The notes below the pieces were generated by a model. That model had not been told where the DNA came from and made no database searches. It was given only the letters and a program-made list of their open reading frames with translations. A program made the translations under genes and the position numbers. A stretch of 64,000 nucleotides of DNA from Caulobacterales bacterium 32-69-10 (lineage in GTDB: Bacteria > Pseudomonadota > Alphaproteobacteria > Caulobacterales > Caulobacteraceae), in contig NCED01000005.1 of the NCBI GenBank assembly GCA_002280485.1, forward strand, positions 58,212-122,211, read 5' to 3'. The number at the start of each line of letters is the position of its first letter. Position 1 is the first letter of the stretch. Shown here piece by piece: positions 52,337 to 60,311 of the stretch.

Positions 52337-53617
52337 ATGAGCGAAACGGTGCGGCCGCACGGTGAGGCGCGCAAGGGCTCCCTGTTCGGCTGGTACGGCG
52401 ACCTCGACAAGCCGGCGCGGCGGACCCTGTGGGCGGCCATCGGCGGCTGGGGCTTGGACGCCATGGACGTCCAGATCTACAGCTTCGTCATCCCCGCCCT
52501 GATCGCGGTATGGGGGATCACCACCGAACAGGCCGGCGCCGTGGCCACCGCCGCCCTGCTGACGTCAGCCGTCGGCGGCTGGATCGCCGGCTGGCTGGCC
52601 GACCGCATCGGCCGGGTGCGCACCCTGCAGCTGGCCATCGCCTGGTTCGCCTTCTTCACCTTCCTCTGCGGCCTCGCCCAGACCTACGAGCAGCTGTTCG
52701 CCGCCCGCGCCCTGATGGGCCTGGGCTTCGGCGGCGAATGGGCCGCAGGCGCCGTGCTGCTGGCCGAGACGGTGCCGGCCAGGCACCGCGGCAAGGCCCT
52801 GGGCTCGATGCAGTCGGCCTGGGCGGTGGGATGGGCAGTGGCCATGGTCGCCTCGACCATCGTCTTCTCGGTCCTGCCGCAGGCGCAGGCGTGGCGGGTG
52901 CTGTTCTTCATCGGGGTGACCCCCGCCATCATGATCTTCTTCGTGCGCCGTCTGGTCGGCGAGTCCGAGATCTACACCGCCTCGAAGAAGGCCCTGGCGG
53001 CGTCGGGCGAGAAGGTCTCGGTGCTGGAGATCTTCAAGCCGCCGCTGCTGAAGGTCACGGTGCTGGGCGGCCTGCTCGGCATGGGGGCCCAGGGCGGCTA
53101 CAGCGCCATCATCACCTGGCTGCCGACCTATCTGAAGAACGAGCGGGGCCTCTCCGTCATCGGCTCGTCGGGATATCTGGCGGTGCTGATCGTAGGCTCG
53201 TTCCTCGGCTACATGACCGGCGCCTATCTGGGCGACAGCATCGGGCGCAGGAACACCTTCCTGGTCTTCGCCATCGGGGCGATCGTGCTGGTCATCGGCT
53301 ACACCATGGCCCCGTTCGGCAATGCGGCGATGCTGGTGCTGGGCGGGCCGCTCGGGTTCTTCGGGGCCGGGGTCTTCGCGGTGCAGGGGGCGTTCTACTC
53401 CGAGCAGTTCCCGACGCGGGTACGAGGAGTGGGGCAGGGCTTCACCTACAACCTGGGGCGGGCGCTGGGCGCCTTCATCCCCTTCGTGGTCGGGGCCATG
53501 GCGACGCGGATGGGGCTCGGCCAGGCCCTGGGGGTCTTCGCCGCCATCTCGTACGGGGTCATGGCCGTCGCCGCCTTCATGCTTCCTGAAACCAAGGGAA
53601 AGGTGCTCGAGCCGTGA
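52337..53617 (+). CDS. MFS transporter, aromatic acid/metabolite:H+ symporter-like
   Basis: 426 residues, 12 helices. WGLDAMDVQIYSFVIPALIAVWG in helix 1 and GLGFGGEWAAGAVLLAE in helix 4 are typical of the AAHS/sugar-porter group; GWLADRIGRVRTLQL is MFS motif A. Likely imports an organic acid. GGAGGGG lies just upstream of the ATG at 52337. Its stop overlaps the next MFS gene as GTGA, so the pair is co-translated. Confidence 0.92.
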   Translation: MSETVRPHGEARKGSLFGWYGDLDKPARRTLWAAIGGWGLDAMDVQIYSFVIPALIAVWGITTEQAGAVATAALLTSAVGGWIAGWLADRIGRVRTLQLAIAWFAFFTFLCGLAQTYEQLFAARALMGLGFGGEWAAGAVLLAETVPARHRGKALGSMQSAWAVGWAVAMVASTIVFSVLPQAQAWRVLFFIGVTPAIMIFFVRRLVGESEIYTASKKALAASGEKVSVLEIFKPPLLKVTVLGGLLGMGAQGGYSAIITWLPTYLKNERGLSVIGSSGYLAVLIVGSFLGYMTGAYLGDSIGRRNTFLVFAIGAIVLVIGYTMAPFGNAAMLVLGGPLGFFGAGVFAVQGAFYSEQFPTRVRGVGQGFTYNLGRALGAFIPFVVGAMATRMGLGQALGVFAAISYGVMAVAAFMLPETKGKVLEP

Positions 53618-54888
53618 CCTCAACCGCCGACGCCGCGCCGCGCAGAAGCCTCTACCCCTATGTGGTGCTGGGGGTGCTGCTGGTCGTGTACATCCTGAAC
53701 TACCTGGACCGGCAGCTGGTCTCGATCCTGGTCGAGCCGATCCGCAAGGAGCTGGGCTTTTCCGACACCCAGCTCGGGCTGATCACCGGGCTGGTGTTCG
53801 CGGTGTTCTATTCGATCTGCGGCGTGCCGGTGGCTTGGATGGCGGACCGGATGAACCGGGTGCGGATCGTGGCCGTCGCCTGCGGCCTGTGGAGCCTGTT
53901 CACCGGCGCCTGCGGCCTGGCCGGCAGCTTCACCCAGCTGGCGCTGGCGCGGGTCGGGGTCGGCATCGGCGAGGCGGGGGGCGTGCCGCCGTCCTACGCC
54001 ATCCTGTCCGACTACTTCCCGCCCTTCCGGCGGGGCCTGGCCATGGGGCTGTTCTCGCTGGGCATTCCGCTGGGGGTGTTCTTCGGCGGAGCCTATGGGG
54101 CGTGGGCGTCGAGCCACTGGGGCTGGCGGGGCGCCTTCATCAGCCTGGCCGTGCCGGGGATCCTGCTCGCCCTTCTGCTGCCGCTGATCGTCAAGGAGCC
54201 GGTGCGGGGGAACCTGGACGGCGAGGCCAAGGCCGGCGACGGGGGCCTGCCGCTGGGCGCCACCATCGCCGCCTTCGTCAGGTCGCCGGTGCTGGTGCTG
54301 ACGGCGCTGGGGTGCAGCTTCTCCGGCGTCGCCGGCTACACCCTGCAGAGCTGGACCCCGGCGTTCCTGATGCGGGTGCAGGGGGCGACCATCGAGCAGG
54401 TCGGCACCTACTACAGCCCGCTGATCGGGCTTTCGATCGGCCTCGGCATCTTCGGGTCGGGCTGGATCGCCGACAAGCTGGGCGCCCGCAGCCTGCGGGC
54501 CTACGCCCTCGTCCCCGCCGCCGCCTTCGTCCTGGCCTTCCCGCTGTACCTGATGGCCCTGTCGGCGCCGAACTGGTGGAGCAGCGTGCTCCTGCTGGCC
54601 ATCCCGCAGGGGCTGGCCTTCAGCTATCTCGCGCCGGCCGTGGCGGTGGTGCAGAACCTGGTGCCGCCGGCGCGGCGGGCCAGTTCGTCGGCGCTGCTGC
54701 TGTTCTTCCTGAACTTCCTGATCGGTTGCGGCCCGTTCTATGTCGGCATGGTGTCGGACTGGGCCAAGCCCGAGTATGGCGACGCCTCGCTGAGGGTCGC
54801 CCTCTACGCCCTGATCCCGTTCTTCGCCCTGGGGGTCGGGTGCAACTACGCCGCCTCGGTGGCGATGAAGAAGCGCGGCCTCGGCTAG
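53614..54888 (+). CDS. MFS transporter, spinster-like
   Basis: 424 residues, 12 helices, GTG start. ILNYLDRQLVSILVEPIRKELGFSDTQLGLITG is the signature of the Spns-like bacterial MFS group, with VAWMADRMNRVRIV as motif A and GVGIGEAGGVPPSYAILSDYF in helix 4. These carry lipids or organic acids; substrate unknown. Coupled to the upstream MFS gene. Confidence 0.92.
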   Translation: MTSTADAAPRRSLYPYVVLGVLLVVYILNYLDRQLVSILVEPIRKELGFSDTQLGLITGLVFAVFYSICGVPVAWMADRMNRVRIVAVACGLWSLFTGACGLAGSFTQLALARVGVGIGEAGGVPPSYAILSDYFPPFRRGLAMGLFSLGIPLGVFFGGAYGAWASSHWGWRGAFISLAVPGILLALLLPLIVKEPVRGNLDGEAKAGDGGLPLGATIAAFVRSPVLVLTALGCSFSGVAGYTLQSWTPAFLMRVQGATIEQVGTYYSPLIGLSIGLGIFGSGWIADKLGARSLRAYALVPAAAFVLAFPLYLMALSAPNWWSSVLLLAIPQGLAFSYLAPAVAVVQNLVPPARRASSSALLLFFLNFLIGCGPFYVGMVSDWAKPEYGDASLRVALYALIPFFALGVGCNYAASVAMKKRGLG

Positions 54889-55340
54889 CCGAAGAACCAC
54901 CATTCGAGCAGTTCGCTGCACAGGCCGCCGTCGAAGGTGAGGCGGAAGACGCCGTCGAGCTTGGCGGGGGTCTTGGCCTCGCCGGCGGCGAAGGCGGCGG
55001 TCCAGTGGGCGATGGCGACATTGCCTTCGACGGCCCAGACGGTGCTGGTGAAGCGGATGTCGCTCTGGCCGGCGACGGTCTTGGCCCAGTAGTCGTGGAT
55101 CGCCGGGCGGCCGACATAGGGCGGCTGGAAGGCGTGGTCGCGGTAGGTCGCGCCCGGGGTGAAGATCTTGACCACGGCGTCGGCGTCCTTGCCCTCCCAG
55201 GCGGCCTTGTAGGCCGAAAGCCAGGCCTCGACCTGGGCCCGGGTCAGGCCGGCGCTGGCCGCCGCGGCGCCGCCGGCGGACAGCAGGGCGGCTGCGCCGA
55301 GGACGGCGCCCGCCGTCAGGGTTTCACGTCGCGTCTTCAT
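54885..55340 (-). CDS. Exported SnoaL/NTF2-like protein
   Basis: 151 residues. The N-terminus MKTRRETLTAGAVLGAAALLSAGGAAAASA is a probable Tat-type signal. The NTF2-like core follows: VEAWLSAYKAAWEGKDADAVVKIFTPGATYRDHAF, HDYWAKTVAGQ, NVAIAHWTAAF and DGVFRLTFDGGLCSELLEWWFF. Family members bind or isomerise small ligands; no catalytic role can be assigned. Convergent with the MFS gene, overlap 4 bases. Confidence 0.85.
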   Translation of the reverse strand: MKTRRETLTAGAVLGAAALLSAGGAAAASAGLTRAQVEAWLSAYKAAWEGKDADAVVKIFTPGATYRDHAFQPPYVGRPAIHDYWAKTVAGQSDIRFTSTVWAVEGNVAIAHWTAAFAAGEAKTPAKLDGVFRLTFDGGLCSELLEWWFFG

Positions 55341-55408
55341 CGAGCCGTCTCCGAGCCTGGCGGCCCGGCGCCGCCACCGGCCAAGCTAGCGCGAACGGGC
55401 GGCAAGTC

Positions 55409-55936
55409 TCAACGGCTTCGGCGGGGCGCGGGCCGCCGGGTCGCCGGCGCCTTGGGCTTTTCGGCCGGGGCGGGGGTCTCGGCCACGGGCGGCGGCGGCG
55501 GGGCGGCGGCGGGCAGCTTGGCCTCCAGCGCGCGCTCCAGCTCGCGGGCGGCAAGCGGCAGGGTGACGGTGGGATTGGCGGCGCAATAGTCGGTCATCCA
55601 GGCGTCGACCGCCTCGGCGTCGATGACGTCGAGCAGCTGCAGCCGGCCCAGGGCCGCCCAGCCGGAGAGGAAGCCCAGGGTCCAGTTCAGCGGCACGGCC
55701 TTGCCCGCCGAGGTGATGGCGCCGGACTTCGGCCACTCCTTGCAGGTCGCCGGCCCCATGATCTCGAACCGGGGCGCAGGCGCAGGTTCGGGCGCGGGCG
55801 CGGCGTCGGCGGCCATGGCGGCGGGCGCCGCGGCCAGCAGGGCCAGGGCGGACAGGAGCGATGCCGATAGGGGTGTGCGCAAAGGGGGGACCTTTCTGGC
55901 GGGCGTCCGGCCTGGCTTAGGGTCCGGATCGGTCAC
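55409..55936 (-). CDS. Secreted Rap1a/Tai-like protein with Pro-rich tail
   Basis: 175 residues: signal peptide (LLSALALLAAAPAAMAADA), a small helical domain with two Cys (ATCKEWPKSG, MTDYCAANPTVTLPLAARELERAL) of the Rap1a/Tai or HdeA-like type, then an Ala/Pro-rich tail ending RRSR. Likely periplasmic; the paired Cys should form a disulfide. GTG start at 55936 is uncertain. Overlaps the next gene by 20 bases. Confidence 0.65.
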   Translation of the reverse strand: MTDPDPKPGRTPARKVPPLRTPLSASLLSALALLAAAPAAMAADAAPAPEPAPAPRFEIMGPATCKEWPKSGAITSAGKAVPLNWTLGFLSGWAALGRLQLLDVIDAEAVDAWMTDYCAANPTVTLPLAARELERALEAKLPAAAPPPPPVAETPAPAEKPKAPATRRPAPRRSR

Positions 55937-56600
55937 CGTTCGTCGCCCAGGCTGGCGCCGCTTTTGTGGCGAGGCTTTCCGCCCAGGGCGGCGGGTCGGT
56001 GATCCCCTGCGGGCTTCGTGACGCGGAAGGCTTCGATAAGCTCAGCCCCGCGCTGCTCGGCATGACCAAGGGCTCCGCGCCGGGCGCAGGAAAGTCCGCG
56101 GCGGCCCAGGCGGGGGAGAGGCCGAGGTCCTGGCAGATGCGGGCCACGACCTCGTCGATCGGGCCGCTGAGGAGGTCGGCGTCGTCCGGGTCGGTCAGGC
56201 GCTCCCAGACCTGGGACGACAGGGTCTCGACCTCGTCCGGGTCGCAGCGCTCGGCCTCGATGGCCTGCTCGACGCGGGCGTGGATGCGGTCGCGGCGGCG
56301 GCCGGCTTCGGCGGCCCGGGTCGCGGCTTGCCCGCGCTCAAAGGCCGCCATGTCGCCGGAGAGGCGCGTCTGCAGGGCGAGGGTCAGGCGCACGGCGCGG
56401 GCGGCCCGGGTGTAGCTCAGTCCCGCATCGGCGACGCCGGCGCCATCGTCGTCGGCCAGGGCGCGGCGGCCGGCGGCCTCGGCGATCAGCATGCCGATAT
56501 CGGCCAGCCGCTCCAGCCGGGCCATCTGCCGCTCGAACAGGCTTCGCGCCGCGGCCTCTGGCGGATCGGCGGGCTGAACGGAGGGCTTGGGGAGGGACAT
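55917..56600 (-). CDS. Hypothetical protein with a repeat-derived C-terminus
   Basis: 227 residues, starting MSLPKPSVQPADPPEAA. Mostly charged, helical and Ala/Arg-rich (FERQMARLERLADIGMLIAEAA, ERGQAATRAAEAGRRRDRIHARVEQAIEAER), without a signal or membrane segment. The last ~55 residues include translation of a dispersed repeat (LSLSKPSASRSPQGI), so the original end probably lay near residue 175. Similar proteins occur in Caulobacteraceae; function unknown. Confidence 0.6.
   Translation of the reverse strand: MSLPKPSVQPADPPEAAARSLFERQMARLERLADIGMLIAEAAGRRALADDDGAGVADAGLSYTRAARAVRLTLALQTRLSGDMAAFERGQAATRAAEAGRRRDRIHARVEQAIEAERCDPDEVETLSSQVWERLTDPDDADLLSGPIDEVVARICQDLGLSPAWAAADFPAPGAEPLVMPSSAGLSLSKPSASRSPQGITDPPPWAESLATKAAPAWATNGDRSGP
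56015..56076. repeat. Dispersed repeat inserted in coding sequence
   Basis: The segment GGAAGGCTTCGATAAGCTCA followed by GCCCCGCGCTGCTCGGCATG resembles dispersed palindromic elements (GCTTCGACAAGCTCAG...GCTCGGCATGA type) in alphaproteobacteria. It falls in the 3' part of the hypothetical gene at 55917-56600, replacing its native C-terminus. Confidence 0.5.
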
Positions 56601-56768
56601 GACGGCCAAAGCTCGCGGCGGTTCGCAACCGGCGTCAAGCGGCGCGGCGCCGGCGCCCCCGTTGGCCGGCGCCCCGGTTGGCCGGCGCCTTGCAGCGGGG
56701 TCCCCCGACGGTCCCGGGCAGAGACTCATGCCCCGGGCCACAGTTCCAGTGACGGAGTGAGGCGGACC

Positions 56769-57388
56769 ATGGACCAGCTTTCGAAACCGGCCCGGCGGCG
56801 CATCGGCCCGGTGCTCGCGGCCCTGGCGGTGGTGCTCGGCCTCGGCGTCCTGTTTTGGTGCTGACCGGGGACAACCAGGGCATGCCCTTCATCATCGTCG
56901 ACAAGACGGGGACCAAGGTCTTCGTGTTCGACGCCGCGTCGCGGCTGCGTGGCGCCACGACCGCCCTTTTGGGCCTCGCCCGCGGCGACGACTCGGCGCC
57001 GGGGGTGGGCGACCGCAAGCTCGCCGACATTCCCCCCGAGCAGCGCACCACCCCGGCCGGGCGGTTCGTGGCCTCGATGGGGCTCAATCTGAAGGGCCAG
57101 GACATCCTGTGGGTCGACTACGACACGGCCATCGCCCTGCACCGGGTGCTGGCCGCCGGCTCGCGCCAGAGCCTGCTGGAGCGGGCGGCGGCCCGGTCGC
57201 CGCTGGACCGGCGCATCACCTTCGGCTGCATCAATGTGCCGGTGCGGTTCTATGAGGACGTGGTTCGCCCCCAGTTCGCGGGCAAGGCGGGCATCGTCTA
57301 CATCCTGCCCGAGACCAAGTCGCTGCAGGAGGTATTCTTCCGTACACAGAACACTGCCGCTGGCGCGGGCGTCAGCGCCGCGGGCTGA
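56769..57388 (+). pseudogene. L,D-transpeptidase-like murein protein, frameshifted
   Basis: A membrane anchor (MDQLSKPARRRIGPVLAALA, VVLGLGVLFW) stops at 56864, while the next frame continues VLTGDNQGMPFIIVDKTGTKVFVFDA to TFGCINVPVRFYEDVVRP and ILPETKSLQEV. The Cys in FGCINVP fits the L,D-transpeptidase nucleophile. Restoring one G (TTGGTGCTG to TTGGGTGCTG at 56856-56862) joins the two into a normal ~205-residue protein. The frameshift may be a sequencing error. A start at GTG 56855 would lack the anchor. Confidence 0.75.
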
Positions 57389-57735
57389 GCGCCAGGGCCA
57401 CGACCGCGACGCCGGCGGCCACCACCAGGGCGTCCTCGATCAGGCCGCTCTCGGTCTGGCCGACATGGGCCATGGCCTCCTTGCGCGCCGCCAGGGTGAC
57501 ATAGGCGAGGGGGACGGCGGCGGCGACGGCGATGGCCGCGCCGGCCCGCTCTCGCCCGCGCGGCGCCAGGGCCGCCCCGGCGGTACTTGAACAGCGGGTG
57601 ATCGAGCAGAACGAGCCGCCCCGGCGTGCGCCCCCCGACCAGGCGCGCCGCCGCCAGGGCGGCCATGGGCGTCATGGAGCGGGCGCTGGCGACGGCGCCG
57701 ATGAGGGCGGAGGGGACGAGGCCGAGGTTTCTCAT
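57372..57735 (-). pseudogene. DUF4126 family membrane protein, internally deleted
   Basis: The start MRNLGLVPSALIGAVASARS and LLDHPLFKY match DUF4126. The end, in another frame, is AGAALAPRGRERAGAA, MAHVGQTESGLIEDALVVAA and a final SPRR. Family members have about 35 more residues between these parts (the segment around ELAGDKMPKAPDR). The missing stretch removes about 100 bp and shifts the frame. The 3' end overlaps the convergent transpeptidase gene by 17 bases. Confidence 0.75.
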
Positions 57736-57812
57736 GGTGGGGTGAATGCCGCAGGGGGGCCGAGGGTTCACCCGGCCCGCGCCGGGGGCCGCCCGGCTCC
57801 AGCGGCCCGCGC

Positions 57813-58193
57813 CTATGTGGGCTGATGTGTTCGAGGCGTCGCGCCGCCCAGAGCCTCTTCGGCCGCAGCCAGCAGTTCTGGAAGCCTATCCGTCACGGTC
57901 ATCCAGACCTGGCTTTCCGCGACGTGCTGATATCGATGCCGAAATACATTGCCGGAATCTCGAATCTGTCGCCAAGGGAGGTGGGGGAAACGGTCCTGTT
58001 GGCTTTGGCTCAAGTGCCGCGCCGCCTCCGAAATGATCTCAAGGCATCGGGTGACAGCGTAGAACCGCATCCGGTCAGTCCTGAACTGTTCAGGCGTCAA
58101 CCCATCGACGAACTCTTGCGCCAGCCGCACATTGTCTTGAATGGCGCGCCAGGCGAGCTGCTCCTTTGGCGTCGGCCCAACCTCAGAAAGCAT
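57813..58193 (-). CDS. hepT: HepT-like ribonuclease toxin (DUF86)
   Basis: 126 residues, all-helical HEPN fold: AIQDNVRLAQEFVDGLTPEQF, AVTRCLEIISEAARHL, and the active-site motif RDSGNVFRHRYQHV (Rx4-6HxY). In type VII toxin-antitoxin systems HepT cleaves or binds RNA until its MntA partner AMPylates it. Start at the ATG at 58193, 11 bases inside the end of the mntA gene. Complete. Confidence 0.9.
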   Translation of the reverse strand: MLSEVGPTPKEQLAWRAIQDNVRLAQEFVDGLTPEQFRTDRMRFYAVTRCLEIISEAARHLSQSQQDRFPHLPWRQIRDSGNVFRHRYQHVAESQVWMTVTDRLPELLAAAEEALGGATPRTHQPT

Positions 58194-58479
58194 AGACCGC
58201 TTCTTTGTCGGCCGTGCGGCGGACCGGCTCCAGCAGCATGGCTCGATCCGCCACATCTACAGTCGTTGAAAAGAGGTCCGCGATGTATTGCGTGATCTCC
58301 ACATAGCCGTAGACGTCAATTCGCGCGGTTGGATCGAGTTCGACAAGGATGTCGAGGTCGCTGACAGCGGTCGCCTCGCCCCGCGCCGTCGAGCCAAACA
58401 AGGCTGCATGGGTCACACCCCTCCCACGCAACGCGGCCTCATGGGCGCGCAAGGTGGCGATGACGGTATCCGGGCTCAT
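58183..58479 (-). CDS. mntA: MntA-like nucleotidyltransferase antitoxin
   Basis: 98 residues: GVTHAALFGSTARGEATAVSDLDILVEL holds the GSx10DxD nucleotidyltransferase motif; IDVYGYVEITQYIADLF and VDVADRAMLLEPVRR follow. It AMPylates the HepT tyrosine and so blocks the toxin. First gene of the bicistronic unit, overlapping hepT by 11 bases. The start MSPDTVIATL is preferred over a much longer open frame lacking similarity. Confidence 0.9.
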   Translation of the reverse strand: MSPDTVIATLRAHEAALRGRGVTHAALFGSTARGEATAVSDLDILVELDPTARIDVYGYVEITQYIADLFSTTVDVADRAMLLEPVRRTADKEAVYAF

Positions 58480-58600
58480 GCGCAAGCATAGCGCAGTTCG
58501 GCCGCTTCGTTGAGGGCGTCGTCTCGCGCGCTTAACGCCATGCTCGGCTTCGCGATTCATCTGGCTTGGCTCGCACCGGGCTGGGGACCATATCCGTTCC

Positions 58601-59347
58601 ATGCAACCCCGCGTCCGCGTCATCGACCTGGAGACCGCCGGCACGGGCGCCGCCGACGTGTGCGAGATCGGCTGGCAGGACGTGGTGCGGGGCGAGGACG
58701 GGCGCTGGACCGTCAGCGCCGAGCGCGGCGCGCGGTTCGTCAACCCCGGGCGGCCGATCTCGCCGGCCACCATGGCGATCCACCACATCCTGGACGAAGA
58801 GGTCGCCGGCGCCCCGTTCTGGAAGGACGCAGCGCCACAGGTGCTGCGCCCCGAGGGCGGCGTCCTGGCCCTGGCCGCCCACCGGTCGGCCTTCGAGCAG
58901 AGGTTCTGCACCCCGGCCCTGAGCGGCGGGGCGGACTGGATCTGCACCTGGAAATGCGCCCTGCGGCTATGGCCGCACCTGGAGAGCTTCTCCAACCAGA
59001 TGCTGCGCTATCAGCGCAGGCCCCAGGGCCTCGACCACAGGGCGGGCCTGCCCGCCCACCGGGCCATGCCCGACGCCTATGTCACCGCCCACCACCTGCG
59101 CGACATGCTCAATGAGGCCCCGCTGGAGCAGCTAATGGCCTGGAGCCGCGAGCCCGGCCTGTTCCCCCGCGTGCCCCGCGGCCCGCACCGCGGCGCGCCG
59201 TGGGCGGCGCTGGCGGTGGAGGCGGTGCGGGCGCTGGCGCAGGAGCGCGATGTGGACGTGCGGTTCAGCGCGGAGACCGAGCTGCGGCGGCGGGGGGAGA
59301 TGGGGGCGGCGCCGGTGGTGGGGGCGGGGCAGGGGAGGTTGTTGTGA
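58601..59347 (+). CDS. DEDD-family 3'-5' exonuclease (DnaQ/ExoX-like)
   Basis: 248 residues: VRVIDLETAGTGAADVCEIGW gives the first DxE pair (Asp9, Glu11), LALAAHRSAFEQRF the second site with Glu where Asp is usual, and HRAMPDAYVTAHHLRDML the final HxxxxD of the DEDDh class. Nuclease domain ~1-175, then a C-terminal extension. Probably degrades single-stranded DNA or RNA ends. It sits next to the defence-like module but on the other strand. Confidence 0.82.
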   Translation: MQPRVRVIDLETAGTGAADVCEIGWQDVVRGEDGRWTVSAERGARFVNPGRPISPATMAIHHILDEEVAGAPFWKDAAPQVLRPEGGVLALAAHRSAFEQRFCTPALSGGADWICTWKCALRLWPHLESFSNQMLRYQRRPQGLDHRAGLPAHRAMPDAYVTAHHLRDMLNEAPLEQLMAWSREPGLFPRVPRGPHRGAPWAALAVEAVRALAQERDVDVRFSAETELRRRGEMGAAPVVGAGQGRLL

Positions 59348-59759
59348 AAACGGGTTGAGGGCAGCGTAATGGAGGGACACGACCACTCGTCATGTTCCGC
59401 AAATGCTCCCGCATGCCAGTACGAGCGTGATGACGATCGAACGCCAAACCGTCGCCCGCGAGGACGGGCGAACCATCGCGTTCTTCATCCGACCGGCAGC
59501 CGAGAAGCGCCCTGGCCCTGGTTTAAGGTCGATGAGGGCCCACCGTCCGAAGGTATGAGCTCCCGGTTTGAATGCGAGGGGGTCAAGGGGGTGTAAGATG
59601 CTACAGGAGGCGAAGGGCTAGGTCAGGCACATGGACCCTTGACGCCGACGAGTATAGTTGACGATGACCTCCACCAAGCACTGGGCTAAAAGAATCTGGA
59701 AGTTCGCACAAGGTCTATATAATTAAGATTATGGTACCTCTCTTATAGGTTCTATATTC
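59348..59759. other. Intergenic stretch with a gene remnant at the island edge
   Basis: From ATG 59430 a frame reads MTIERQTVAREDGRTIAFFI, like the first strand of an alpha/beta-hydrolase (xDGxxIAY), then breaks within 45 codons. Composition drops sharply towards 59690-59760, which is AT-rich (ATAATTAAG-type runs) and must contain the 3' end of the minus-strand module. A small stem ACCT/AGGT near 59738 is too weak to call a terminator. Confidence 0.4.
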
Positions 59760-60311
59760 CTAAGTATTGGCCCAGTGCCAATCAAAATCAACCTGTGAGA
59801 TAAACGCCTTAAGGCTCGCCGAGCAGCAAGCGGCTGCAGACGCAGACGATCCCTTCAGTAGGGCTGCTTTATCGCGGAAGCCCGGGTCGATTCCCCCGTT
59901 CAGCTCACGCAATACTCCGCGTCCAAACGTGGCGTCGCCCGGATAGGTGTAAGACGGCTTTCCGTATTTGGATTTAACGGTGGGTTCGTCGGCCAGAATC
60001 CAGTTCTCAATCTGGCGATCTGTGACGCCCACGTAGAGCTTTCGAGTCACGCCTGCTCCGACCAGCTTGCTAACGATTTCCTCGGCGATTGAGGCAGCCG
60101 ATCTTGCGCGACCCTCACGATCCAGCAAAATAACAACCTTCTCGATAGATCCGCCTACCGTCTCAAGTTGATCACGAATGGCTTCAACGATTAGATCTAG
60201 GTCGACGTCAATACCGTTTGGAAAAGGGCGCTGGACAATTGAATTAGCGTAAGTGGCCTTAATGAAGTGGACCTCCATGTGCCCCTCCACCATTGCCACT
60301 ATCCTCTCCAT
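59760..60311 (-). CDS. TOPRIM-like protein of DUF4276/RloB type (module gene 2)
   Basis: 183 residues. RIVAMVEGHMEVHFIKATY has the TOPRIM glutamate (Glu9); EKVVILLDREGRARSAASIAEEI supplies the acidic DxE (Asp64, Glu66); RKLYVGVTDRQIENWILADE corresponds to the conserved xxFEaWxLA segment of DUF4276. Such proteins are suspected metal-dependent nucleases. GGGAGGGG lies just before the ATG (60311), which is 53 bases inside the ATPase gene, so the two are tightly coupled. Codon use and base composition are unlike the core genome in parts. Family name is from memory; a divergent RloB is an alternative. Confidence 0.72.
   Translation of the reverse strand: MERIVAMVEGHMEVHFIKATYANSIVQRPFPNGIDVDLDLIVEAIRDQLETVGGSIEKVVILLDREGRARSAASIAEEIVSKLVGAGVTRKLYVGVTDRQIENWILADEPTVKSKYGKPSYTYPGDATFGRGVLRELNGGIDPGFRDKAALLKGSSASAAACCSASLKAFISQVDFDWHWANT

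Noticed and set aside
53322..55589. Plus-strand open frame of 755 codons
   Set aside because: It overlaps the two MFS genes and two minus-strand genes in other frames and has Arg/Gly/Pro-rich nonsense composition.
58183..58995. 270-codon version of the MntA gene
   Set aside because: Only the last 98 codons are protein-like; the longer frame overlaps the divergent exonuclease gene antisense.
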